64,000 nt of DNA, taken from assembly GCF_963675305.1 (NCBI RefSeq), contig NZ_OY776147.1, forward strand, positions 3,405,819 to 3,469,818, given 5' to 3'. Of this stretch, positions 1 to 7,562 are shown piece after piece; the first letter of the stretch is position 1, and every line of letters begins with the position of its first letter. The notes under the pieces are model-generated. The model saw nothing but the letters and a program-made list of their open reading frames with translations. It was not told where the DNA came from and made no database searches. The translations under genes and the position numbers were made by a program. The DNA comes from an uncultured Hyphomonas sp. Its GTDB lineage: Bacteria > Pseudomonadota > Alphaproteobacteria > Caulobacterales > Hyphomonadaceae.

Positions 1-736
1 AGGCATTGATGCCGGCCATGCGGCAGGCGTCGACCATGCGGGCAATCGTGTAGTGCCACGGGTCCTGCTGGGCACTGGCGCGGGCGCTGCCGTCTTCCTT
101 CGGATCCTCGATCACGCGGTAGAAGGGGTGACCGCCGCCGACGCGGGTCGTCTTCATCTTGCGGTCGGCGGCAAGATCTGCCGGGCCGAGGCTGATGCCC
201 TGCATGCGCGGGGAGGCGAGCGCAATCTCTTCAACGAGGGCCATGCCCTGCGCGGTTTCGAGAATGGCGTGGAACAGGATGGGACGGGTGAGGCCTGCCT
301 TGGCTTCCAGCTGGGCGACATACTGGTCGGCAAAATGGATGTCCCACGGACCTTCGACCTTGGGCAGCATGATCACGTCCAGCTGGTGGCCGGCATTCAG
401 GACCAGCTGCGAAACATCTTCCTGGAACCAGGGGGAGTTCAGCGGGTTCACCCGGCTCCAGAAGCCGGTGCCCTTGCCCTGCCAGTCATACATGTTGGCC
501 ATCTCGATGGCGCCGGCGCGGGCGGCGTCCTTGGCATCGGCCGGGATGGCGTCTTCAAGGTTTGCCAGGATCACGTCGACGCCCGGGGCCATGGACGGCA
601 CTTTCGCGCGAACTTTATCAAGGTGCGGCGGCACGAAATGGATCATCCGCTCCAGCTTGACGGGCAGGTCCCGCATCGGTTCCGGCGCGCCGATGGCGAG
701 CGGCTTGAAGAAATTGCGCGGTGTTTTCTGTGACAT
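1..736 (-). CDS. HpcH/HpaI aldolase family, L-malyl-CoA/beta-methylmalyl-CoA lyase-like (3' part cut off)
   Basis: The protein resembles the citrate-lyase-beta/malyl-CoA lyase family, which cleaves or forms malyl-CoA-type thioesters from acyl-CoA and glyoxylate. About 245 residues are present; the C-terminus lies beyond base 1. Reading from the ATG at 736 one sees MSQKTPRNFF, then the family block VILANLEDAIP (about residues 50-60), a VIMLPKVEGPWD strand, and ETAQGMALVEEIA followed by SLGPADLAAD. These blocks carry the acidic metal and substrate residues of the family. The start is preceded by GGGGC and a TTGACG-17-TAGGCG promoter. It could serve glyoxylate or propionyl-CoA metabolism. The exact substrate cannot be read from the sequence, and related genomes often carry paralogues. 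Confidence 0.8.
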   Translation of the reverse strand, partial: MSQKTPRNFFKPLAIGAPEPMRDLPVKLERMIHFVPPHLDKVRAKVPSMAPGVDVILANLEDAIPADAKDAARAGAIEMANMYDWQGKGTGFWSRVNPLNSPWFQEDVSQLVLNAGHQLDVIMLPKVEGPWDIHFADQYVAQLEAKAGLTRPILFHAILETAQGMALVEEIALASPRMQGISLGPADLAADRKMKTTRVGGGHPFYRVIEDPKEDGSARASAQQDPWHYTIARMVDACRMAGINA

Positions 737-763
737 GTTCTCTGCCCCTGACTTTTGACGTTA

Positions 764-792
764 CGCCTAGGGCGAATGTTGCAGCGCGTCAA
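764..792 (-). promoter_or_regulatory. Promoter of the malyl-CoA lyase-like gene
   Basis: On the minus strand TTGACG (787-792) is followed after 17 bases by TAGGCG (764-769), about 28 bases before the start codon at 736. The spacing fits a housekeeping sigma factor. The same TTGAC/TAGGNN pattern precedes several other genes here. Assigned by inspection only. Confidence 0.55.
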
Positions 793-810
793 ATCCTCAG
801 ATTGCCGCGA

Positions 811-850
811 GACCAACAGAGGGAACGACCCCCGCCCTCAGGCGTTGGTC
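811..850 (+). other. Nested inverted repeat before the YqaE-like gene
   Basis: Outer arms GACCAAC (811-817) and GTTGGTC (844-850) enclose inner arms GAGGG (819-823) and CCCTC (835-839). The RNA could fold into a two-part hairpin ending 32 bases before the ATG at 883. It lacks a T tract, so it is not a plain terminator. It may be a structured leader or an operator. Confidence 0.35.
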
Positions 851-882
851 TGGGGTGAAAAGCTGATGAGAAAGGTCAAATC

Positions 883-1059
883 ATGTCTATTCTGATGATC
901 CTGCTGACCATCCTGTTCCCGCCTGTGCCTGTGGCACTCAAGGAAGGGATCGGTACGCAGCTATTGATCAACGTGCTTCTTACGCTGATCGGCTGGCTTC
1001 CGGGCGTTATCCACGCCTTCTGGGTCCAGACGCGCGGGTCGAACGCAATCGAGATTTAA
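883..1059 (+). CDS. YqaE/Pmp3-family small membrane protein
   Basis: This 58-residue protein fits the YqaE/Pmp3 family of small hydrophobic proteins, which in other organisms are linked to salt, cold or membrane-potential stress. It begins MSILMILLTILFPPVPVALK and has two membrane helices (about 3-18 and 26-48) joined by a short charged turn. The length is usual for the family. AAAGG lies 8 bases before the ATG. It is transcribed away from the lyase-like gene, and a nested inverted repeat lies in the leader. The molecular function of the family is not settled. Confidence 0.75.
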   Translation: MSILMILLTILFPPVPVALKEGIGTQLLINVLLTLIGWLPGVIHAFWVQTRGSNAIEI

Positions 1060-1080
1060 AAGAAGCCGCGTTGCCGGCGC

Positions 1081-1317
1081 TTAGGCGTCGGCCGTTGTTT
1101 CGCCTGACGCCATGCGCTTTTCAGAGCGGATGGCGCGGCGGAAGACCGCAACACCAATTGCGACGACGCCAATGGCCGTCACCGCTTCGCCGCCAAGAAT
1201 GACCGATTTGCCGAAATGCATTTCCGCCAGGATCGACCAGGTGGCCGTGAAGAACACAATGGCTGCGATCTCGGTCAGCAGTGCGGCCGGAATAATCGCT
1301 TTAATCAACGGGCCCAT
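1081..1317 (-). CDS. Hypothetical small membrane protein (78 aa)
   Basis: I do not recognise this family. The 78-residue protein begins MGPLIKAIIPAAL and has two predicted membrane helices (about 5-24 and 36-56), then a basic tail with RRAIRSEKR. The ATG at 1317 is preferred over an upstream in-frame ATG because GGAGAG lies 6 bases before it. It lies 22 bases past the end of the YqaE-like gene on the other strand and 78 bases beyond the end of xerD on the same strand. Confidence 0.55.
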   Translation of the reverse strand: MGPLIKAIIPAALLTEIAAIVFFTATWSILAEMHFGKSVILGGEAVTAIGVVAIGVAVFRRAIRSEKRMASGETTADA

Positions 1318-1394
1318 GGGCTCTCTCCACATCAGATGCGGCCAATATCGGTCCACAGCGGCCTGATCGCAAGCGCGTTTTGCTGTTTCGCGGC

Positions 1395-2309
1395 TCAGCG
1401 GCTGGCAAGCGGGTGCGCCGTCTCCAGCAATTCAGCCAGTTCGTCGGTGAGGACGTGGGTGTAGATCTGGGTCGTGGCGATGTCGGCATGGCCCAGAAGG
1501 GTCTGTACGCTGCGCAGGTCTGCGCCGCCCATCAGAAGGTGAGTGGCATAGGCATGGCGCAGGGCATGCGGGTGGACCCGGTCCGGCCGGATGCCCGCCA
1601 TGATCGCCAGCTCCTCCAGCAATTGGCCGAGGCGCCGCCGCGTCAGATGGCCTTCCTTGCCGCGTGAGGGGAAGACGAATTTCTCGGCGCGCGTGCGGGC
1701 GAGGCTGTTCTTGGGCAGGGTCTCTTCGCGCACGGCGAGCCAGTCTGAAAGGGCCGCCAGCGCCGGACCGCCCAGCGGGCAGAGCCGTTCCTTGCCGCCC
1801 TTACCGCGAATGATGACATCGCGCGTCACCCAGCGCTCGCCCTTGCGGCGGGGGAGGGAGCCGAGCGTCAGCGAGACCAGTTCAGACACACGAAGCCCCG
1901 CGCCATAGAGCAGCTCAACCAGCGCCTTCAGCCGCAAATCTTCGCCGCAGGCATCGATCAGCCGGGCCATTTCCTCGCGCGACAGCACATCCGGCACATC
2001 GCGGGACGGCTTCGGCCCGTCGAGCTTCGCGGTCGGGTCGTCCTTGCGGTCACCTTCTTCGAACAGGAAGCGGAAGAACCGCCGGACGGCGGAAAGCTTG
2101 CGCGCCTGCGAGGACGGCGCCATGCCGCGCGCGGCAAGATCCGACAGCCATCCGGCGAGGTCTCGCGGGCCGGCGGTCTCCAGCTTGCCGCCGCAAAATT
2201 CCGACGCGTCCAGCAGGTCACGCCCATAGGCGTCGAGCGTATTGGGCGAAGCGCCCCGCTCGGCGGACATCATTTCCAGGAAAGCTTCGATACGCGCACG
2301 ATCTGACAT
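1395..2309 (-). CDS. xerD: Tyrosine recombinase XerD
   Basis: This is a site-specific recombinase that, with XerC at dif and FtsK, resolves chromosome dimers at the division septum. The length (304 aa) is normal. Residues 1-90 form the SAM-like N-terminal DNA-binding domain, and 105-300 form the catalytic domain. The full catalytic set is visible: R140 (AGLRVSEL), K170 (RGKGGKER), H248 and R251 (HPHALRHAYATHLL), H274 (LLGHAD) and the nucleophile Y283 (QIYTH). XerD rather than XerC is inferred from overall resemblance and from the position near aroK-aroB, an arrangement known in related alphaproteobacteria. Confidence 0.9.
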   Translation of the reverse strand: MSDRARIEAFLEMMSAERGASPNTLDAYGRDLLDASEFCGGKLETAGPRDLAGWLSDLAARGMAPSSQARKLSAVRRFFRFLFEEGDRKDDPTAKLDGPKPSRDVPDVLSREEMARLIDACGEDLRLKALVELLYGAGLRVSELVSLTLGSLPRRKGERWVTRDVIIRGKGGKERLCPLGGPALAALSDWLAVREETLPKNSLARTRAEKFVFPSRGKEGHLTRRRLGQLLEELAIMAGIRPDRVHPHALRHAYATHLLMGGADLRSVQTLLGHADIATTQIYTHVLTDELAELLETAHPLASR

Positions 2310-2370
2310 GAGGCCACTATCGCACGGCTCTGGTTGAGGGGGGGTGAACGCCGGGTTTTGGGGGGCGGGT

Positions 2371-2829
2371 CTAGGCTTGCGGTTTGATGAGGTGGCCCGC
2401 GACCCGCAGCGTCCGGCTGGAAATGCGGATCTCCAGCAGGAAGGACAGCAGCGCCGTCACCAGAACGCTCATGGCCGCAATGAACAGGATCGAAACGGCG
2501 CGGTTCACCGAGACGTGCAGCAGCTGGCCTGTGAACAGGAAAATAATCACGACGCAGACAAGCAGGGCGGCGAGGGTCGACAGCGCAATGGCCCGGTTCG
2601 AGTGCGCCATCCGCCGGTCGAGGATGCTGAGTTCCTTCACGTAAATCCGGCGGCGCGCGTCATCGCAGTCGGACAGCGCCGCCTCCAACGTGCGCCAGCG
2701 GTCCACCACGCGGCCCAGCCGGCTGGTCATCACATTCAGGAACGCCCCGATGCCGGCCAGCAGGAAGACAGGCGCGATGGCAATCTGGATGACGTGGGCG
2801 ATGTCGCCGGGGATGACGAAGTCGGGCAT
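2371..2829 (-). CDS. DUF2721 family membrane protein
   Basis: This 152-residue protein matches the DUF2721 pattern: an N-terminal helix (MPDFVIPGDIAHVIQIAIAP, then VFLLAGIGAFLNVMTSRLGR), a central charged stretch with RRIYVKELSILDRR, and two further hydrophobic helices near residues 78-100 and 108-130. The family has no established function. The ATG at 2829 is chosen because homologues begin near MPDF; an upstream ATG at 2883 would add 18 residues unlike the family. It lies between xerD and the DUF3604 lipoprotein on the same strand. Confidence 0.65.
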   Translation of the reverse strand: MPDFVIPGDIAHVIQIAIAPVFLLAGIGAFLNVMTSRLGRVVDRWRTLEAALSDCDDARRRIYVKELSILDRRMAHSNRAIALSTLAALLVCVVIIFLFTGQLLHVSVNRAVSILFIAAMSVLVTALLSFLLEIRISSRTLRVAGHLIKPQA

Positions 2830-2901
2830 GGAATACCTGAAGCAGGAAGGTCTGATAAGCGCAGGGCAGGCTCTCTGCCCCACGCTTCAGGCAGAATTAT
2901 G

Positions 2902-4869
2902 TCATCCCTGCGGATTGTACCAGACCGGGCTGGTCCAGGCCCGTTCCTGGATTGTGGAGGGCATGTCCGGATTGGGCGGCGTGCCATTGCGGGCGGCATC
3001 CCAGCTGGACCAGCGGCAGGACGGATTTTCCAGCACACGGACGTAATAGGCTGACCGCCGGGCCGGGTCGAAGTCCGGGTCGGTCCAGAGGGCTTTCATC
3101 TCGCCGGCGCCTGTGCCGTCATTGGTGGAGCAGTCGGTCAGGTCAACGCGGGCGCCATTGTCCGGGCACCGATGGGTTTGTGGATCGGGCAGGGCGCCGC
3201 CGGAACAGGCCGCGTCATAGACGGCCTCATGGGCGCCGCCATCTGCATCGGTCCAGACCTTCACCACCTGCACGCGCTGCAGGGGGTAGGAGTCCGGATC
3301 GCGCATTGCCCAGGCGAGGATCTGCGGCGCCGCGCCGCTGCCGGTCAGGTTCCCGCCCTGAGGGACGCCCGTCTCATAGGCGCTGGCGACGAGGTCCGGA
3401 TCGGAGAGAATGTCTTCGCCGAAATCGAAGCTTGCAAACATGCGGGCCTTCAGGCGCGGGCCGGAGGTGCCGAAAGTCTCCTTGCGGCGGATCGCATCGA
3501 AGATCGCTTCGCGCGTGTTTTCATCCGCCCACACACCGGCGAGGCCCGAGGCGCTGTACTGGCTGGCGGCCAGCAGGCGGCGCATGTTTGGAACCATCAC
3601 GCCATCGGCGGGAATGGTGATCCGGGCTTTATCGGCGTCCCAAGTCTTCTCCCCGTTCGGAGGAATGGAATGGCGATTCGCCGGATCTCCGCCATCGACC
3701 GGGAACTTGCCCCAGAATGTTTCCTCAATGAATGGGCCGGCCCCGATATGCGTGTCGCTGGAGCCGATGAAGCCGAACTTGAACGGGTTGAAGCCTTTCG
3801 TGTCGGCGAGGCCGAGGCCGCGGGCCAGCGCCGTGCGGGCATAGTCGCCAATATGCGGAGAGGATTTCGCCGCGCTGCCGATGAAGGTCTCATAGAGTTC
3901 GAAATTCGCCCATTCATCGTTCGGGGACAGAGCCGGGTGAGCTTCGGATGTGCCCTTGATCTGGGTGATCTCGATCACCGGCTCATTGCGCATGCGGGTG
4001 ACGGCATAGTCCGCCGTCAGTTCGCCGCCCTCATAGGTTTCCGACGCGAACATCTCGCCATTGGAGGCGTTGGAATTGTGCGGGATGGACATGACATCCC
4101 GGCCGTCTGCGCGCTGGGCATCCATCCAGTCCCAGAGATCTTCCGGGTTCGGAGAATCAAGCGTGGAGAAGAGGCGCGCGGGGGCTTCGCCGCGGAAGAT
4201 GACATTGCGGTGCAGGTTCGCCGCGGCCGGGATTTTCGATTCCAGCACGGGGGTCATGGCCGTGAATTCATAGCCTGCGAAGGTCGTGAACTTGCCGGGC
4301 TCATAATGGCGCTCGGCCGCATCAATGGCGCGTTGCCAGGCCGAATCGATCACGTCCCGGTCGTAGATCTCCTCGATCTCGTCCCCCGACACGATGGTCA
4401 GGCCGACATTCTGGAAGGACTGGGCGGGATTCTCTGCATCCGGGCCGAAGACGGTCTTGGCGAAATTCGTTTGCGATAGGGCCGTGCCGGGCGTCGCCAT
4501 GGCGGGCATGATGCCCATATATTCGCCATGGTCGGTGACGGCGAGGAAGTCGAGCGGGCCGTTCAGCTGGACGTCATAACCGCCATCGGTGGTGATCTTC
4601 TCTCCCTTGGCAAACCGGTAGGCATCGTCCGGCGTCGCACGGACGGACGAGATGAAGGCATCGAAGGACTGGCCGGTGTGGACGTGCAGGTCACCGAACA
4701 GGGCCACCCGGTCCGCCGGGGCAGGGGCCATTGTCGCTTCCGGCGCTGCTTCGACCAGCGTCTCCGGCGTCGCGGCAGTTGTTTCCGGTGGTGTGGCCAT
4801 GTCCTGCTGAGCGGTGCAGCCAGCCGCCAGCAGCAAGACGGCGAGGCTCGCCTGTCCCAGATATTTCAT
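2902..4869 (-). CDS. DUF3604 domain lipoprotein
   Basis: A 655-residue protein of the DUF3604 family, which is distantly like PHP metal-dependent phosphoesterases. It begins with a lipoprotein signal, MKYLGQASLAVLLLAAGC, with the lipobox Cys at residue 18. A Pro/Ala/Thr-rich linker follows to about residue 52. Metal-site-like motifs are GDLHVHTGQS (about residue 58), FLAVTDHGEYMG (about 112) and, later, IGSSDTHIGAG. Together they suggest an exported metal-dependent hydrolase held to a membrane. GGGAGG precedes the ATG at 4869, and an upstream in-frame ATG at 4893 is less likely. The substrate is unknown. Confidence 0.75.
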   Translation of the reverse strand: MKYLGQASLAVLLLAAGCTAQQDMATPPETTAATPETLVEAAPEATMAPAPADRVALFGDLHVHTGQSFDAFISSVRATPDDAYRFAKGEKITTDGGYDVQLNGPLDFLAVTDHGEYMGIMPAMATPGTALSQTNFAKTVFGPDAENPAQSFQNVGLTIVSGDEIEEIYDRDVIDSAWQRAIDAAERHYEPGKFTTFAGYEFTAMTPVLESKIPAAANLHRNVIFRGEAPARLFSTLDSPNPEDLWDWMDAQRADGRDVMSIPHNSNASNGEMFASETYEGGELTADYAVTRMRNEPVIEITQIKGTSEAHPALSPNDEWANFELYETFIGSAAKSSPHIGDYARTALARGLGLADTKGFNPFKFGFIGSSDTHIGAGPFIEETFWGKFPVDGGDPANRHSIPPNGEKTWDADKARITIPADGVMVPNMRRLLAASQYSASGLAGVWADENTREAIFDAIRRKETFGTSGPRLKARMFASFDFGEDILSDPDLVASAYETGVPQGGNLTGSGAAPQILAWAMRDPDSYPLQRVQVVKVWTDADGGAHEAVYDAACSGGALPDPQTHRCPDNGARVDLTDCSTNDGTGAGEMKALWTDPDFDPARRSAYYVRVLENPSCRWSSWDAARNGTPPNPDMPSTIQERAWTSPVWYNPQG

Positions 4870-4953
4870 GCTTTCCTCCCTCGGGCCTCTCATTGGGGCC
4901 CTCTATGAGGTCAGCATCGGCCTTTTGCAGCAGAGATCAAGTCGGACGCGAGG

Positions 4954-6756
4954 TTAAGGCGCTTCTTTCCAGTAGCCCGTTGCCTCCAGCGCCATAAGGC
5001 GGGCGGCATCTCCGGCGCCGATGTCCTCCAGCGCGGCGAGGATCAGCGTGATGTCCGCAAGGCCGAGTTCGGACGCATCCCCATTGGTCAGCGAAACAGT
5101 CCGCAGCACGACTTCCGCTGCCGTGCCGGAACGTGCCGCAGCCCAGACCGCGATGGCGTCTCCGGGAGCGGAGGAGGCATCGTCCACCGGGCTTTCCAGC
5201 GAGAGGAAGGTCCGCGCTTCGGAAGGCGGGGCGGTGCCAGCCGCCGTCCACAGGGCAAAGATCCGGGCGGCCGCTTCGGTTTTTCCCTCCACCTGTGCCG
5301 CCGCGATCAAGTCGTCGGCGGCTTTGCGTATGGCGCTTTTGCTGGCGTCCGGGTCGGAGAGAATCACGAGTGCGCCGATCCAGGCGGCGTCGAAGGAAGG
5401 CGGATCCGGAACAGGTTCCGGCTCTGGCGGGAGCGCGTCTTCCTCCGCGCCGGGATCTTCTTCTTCCGTTGCTGCGTCTGTCAGGTCGGCGTCATTGTCC
5501 GGTTCGGCGGCAGGCTCGGCATCGAGCGCCGGGTCATCCTCCGGCGCAGGCCCGATGTCTTCCAGAAGGGCTGTGGGGGTCTGTGGCTCAAGCACCACCG
5601 GTTCCGGTTCCGGTTCCGGCTCCGGCTCCGGCTCTGGCGGTGTCACCCAGCGCAGGGCTTCTTCCAGTTCGCCGGCTGCGATGCTGGCCCGGGCGAAGAG
5701 AAGTGCCTTGTCCTCGGTGTCCGGTCCAAGGGGCAACCGCGCCATGCCATCGCGCAGCAGGCTGGCGGTCGCGGCAAACCGGGCGGGGTTTGCCTGCGCC
5801 TCTTCCAGCGCGGCCGCGATCGCTTCGGCGGTTTCGGCATCGGAACGTGCGCCGTCGGCATCGGCGAATTTGGCTTCGCTGAGCAGGGTGCGCGGATTGA
5901 AACCGTCCGCAGCGAGGGCGGAATTGTAGGCGATGCGGAATTCTTCCCGGTCGATCAGGCCGGCCTCGGCGGCGATCTGGGCGGCTTTCACGCGGGCATC
6001 CGGCGGGGTCAGCTTGCGCCGGGCCATGGCTGCGGCAATGTCTGCCCGGTCCTGGGGGACGGCATCGGGCGTGACTTCCAGAAAGGCGCGGTTCGACATG
6101 ACGAAGCCGATGCCGCTGTCGAACTTCGCCTTTGGCGGCTTCGGCGCAACACCCGACATGGCGAAGATCGCTGCGGACAGCCAGCTGTCTTCCACGCCCT
6201 GGGCCTGCGCCATTTCCATGGCGAGTTCGGCGCCGGATGTATTGCCCGCCAGCGCGGCGCAGACGGCGCGCAGCTTCGGCCAGTAATCGCCTTCAAGGCC
6301 AGGCGTGCTCAGCTCGCCACAAGCGGTCGCTTCATTGCCGAGTACCAGGTTCAGGTCTGCCGCCATGGCCGCGGCGTCCGGCGATTCCAGTTCTGCGAAC
6401 TGGCCGGCGGCCGCGGCCGCTTCGCCCAGTTCAAAGGCGATGCGGGCGCGCTCTGCCAGCAGGGCATCGCTGTCTTCGCCTTCCGGCGCCTGTCCGGCCG
6501 ACAAGGCGAGTCGGCGCATCAGCATCTGTTCTGCCGGACTCAGGCCCTTGGTGCGGGCCTCCTGCATCAGAGCCAGCAGATCTTCCCCGCGCGCCCCCCG
6601 CCACATGCGGGTGCGAAGGGCCGGTTCGTCGTCTTCGAGGTAGCTGATCCCCCACGGGTCGACCTGTTCCAGCCAGCTGTCCTCGATCTGCGCATGCGCA
6701 GGACAACTCAGGAGTGTGGCGAGAGCTGCGCCTGCAAGGAGGCGCCTAGACCACAT
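4954..6756 (-). CDS. Secreted hypothetical protein with Pro-Glu repeat
   Basis: I do not recognise a named family. The 600-residue protein starts MWSRRLLAGAALATLLSCPAHAQ, a clear signal peptide cleaved near residue 23. Residues 24 to about 365 are Ala-rich helical sequence of the kind seen in TPR/SEL1-like solenoids. A run of Pro-Glu pairs follows (about residues 373-385), then an acidic Asp/Glu/Pro/Ala linker to about 455, and a second helical part. It probably acts in the periplasm. The start at 6756 overlaps the end of the small gene upstream, so the two are likely co-translated. Similar genes sit between xerD and aroK in related bacteria, from memory rather than a search. Confidence 0.6.
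   Translation of the reverse strand: MWSRRLLAGAALATLLSCPAHAQIEDSWLEQVDPWGISYLEDDEPALRTRMWRGARGEDLLALMQEARTKGLSPAEQMLMRRLALSAGQAPEGEDSDALLAERARIAFELGEAAAAAGQFAELESPDAAAMAADLNLVLGNEATACGELSTPGLEGDYWPKLRAVCAALAGNTSGAELAMEMAQAQGVEDSWLSAAIFAMSGVAPKPPKAKFDSGIGFVMSNRAFLEVTPDAVPQDRADIAAAMARRKLTPPDARVKAAQIAAEAGLIDREEFRIAYNSALAADGFNPRTLLSEAKFADADGARSDAETAEAIAAALEEAQANPARFAATASLLRDGMARLPLGPDTEDKALLFARASIAAGELEEALRWVTPPEPEPEPEPEPEPVVLEPQTPTALLEDIGPAPEDDPALDAEPAAEPDNDADLTDAATEEEDPGAEEDALPPEPEPVPDPPSFDAAWIGALVILSDPDASKSAIRKAADDLIAAAQVEGKTEAAARIFALWTAAGTAPPSEARTFLSLESPVDDASSAPGDAIAVWAAARSGTAAEVVLRTVSLTNGDASELGLADITLILAALEDIGAGDAARLMALEATGYWKEAP
5600..5638 (-). repeat. Hexanucleotide tandem repeat encoding Pro-Glu
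   Basis: About six copies of a GGTTCC/GGCTCC-type hexamer (plus strand) encode alternating Glu and Pro on the minus strand. It is an in-frame coding microsatellite, so copy number could change without a frameshift and would only lengthen or shorten the linker. Confidence 0.7.
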
Positions 6757-6880
6757 CTTCGACCTCGATCCGGATCTCGCCCGGGGCGGGTTTTCCCTGT
6801 TCGGCCTTGGTTCCCAGCCACCACAGGCCTGCCAGCCCAATCACCGCCAAAACGCCAAGCAGGATCAGGAATTTGCGCAT
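6746..6880 (-). CDS. 44-residue single-pass membrane microprotein
   Basis: This 44-residue protein begins MRKFLILLGVLAVIGLAGLW. A single hydrophobic helix (about 4-22) is followed by a polar tail rich in Glu (EIRIEVEDVV). I do not recognise it. Its last codons overlap the start of the secreted Pro-Glu-repeat gene by 11 bases (stop at 6746-6748, next ATG at 6754-6756), which suggests translational coupling and a joint role at the membrane. The ATG at 6880 is preferred over an upstream frame start at 6946, since the signal-anchor helix then begins the protein. Confidence 0.6.
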   Translation of the reverse strand: MRKFLILLGVLAVIGLAGLWWLGTKAEQGKPAPGEIRIEVEDVV

Positions 6881-6989
6881 GAGATCACACCTCTGGGTTG
6901 TATTCAGACTTTTGCGGTCCACCTTCACCAATTGCGAAGGCCTCACCGTCTCTATAGGAAATGAACCGAACCGGCCATGAAAGTCCAGA

Positions 6990-7562
6990 ATGCCTTCTGA
7001 CAGCGACAGTCCAGCGCAACAAAAACCGGCGGCTCTGCCTTATGAGTCGCGGACAATTGCGCTTGTCGGCCTGATGGGGGCGGGCAAGTCGACGGTCGGG
7101 CGGCGGCTGGCGGAGAAACTGGGCCGGCCTTTCTATGACAGCGATACGGAAATCGAGAAGGCAGCCGGCCTGTCGATCTCCGACATCTTCGCCCTGCATG
7201 GCGAAGCAGACTTCCGGCGCGGTGAACAGCAGGTGCTCAAACGCCTCCTGGCGATGCCGCCGCATGTGCTGGCGACCGGGGGCGGGGCCTACCTCAATGA
7301 AGAGACACGCGCCCTGATGCGCGAACACGCGATCACCGTCTGGCTGAACGCCGACCTCGAAACCCTGTGGAAGCGCGTCCAGAAGCGCGACACCCGTCCG
7401 CTGCTGCAGCGCAACGATGCCAAGAGCGTGCTGACAAACCTGCTGGCCGAACGTGAGCCGATCTATTCGCAGGCCGACCTGGTCGTCCGATCCAAGGACG
7501 GTCCGCACACGAATACGGTGAATGCCATCCTGAAGGCCCTGAAGACCTGGAAACCCCAATGA
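6990..7562 (+). CDS. aroK: Shikimate kinase
   Basis: Phosphorylates shikimate at O3 using ATP, the fifth step of the shikimate route to aromatic amino acids. The protein has 190 residues, slightly long because of a Pro/Gln-rich N-terminal extension of about 20. Visible motifs are the P-loop GLMGAGKST (27-35), the shikimate-binding DSDTEIE (50-56), R76 in GEADFRRGE, GGGAY (97-101), and the lid RDTRPLL near residue 132. The stop overlaps the start of aroB in ATGA, so the two are coupled. A TATAGG element at about 6952 may be the -10 of their promoter. Confidence 0.95.
   Translation: MPSDSDSPAQQKPAALPYESRTIALVGLMGAGKSTVGRRLAEKLGRPFYDSDTEIEKAAGLSISDIFALHGEADFRRGEQQVLKRLLAMPPHVLATGGGAYLNEETRALMREHAITVWLNADLETLWKRVQKRDTRPLLQRNDAKSVLTNLLAEREPIYSQADLVVRSKDGPHTNTVNAILKALKTWKPQ

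Noticed and set aside
5600..5638. The hexamer repeat as a phase-variation switch
   Set aside because: The unit is six bases, so changes stay in frame. It alters linker length only.
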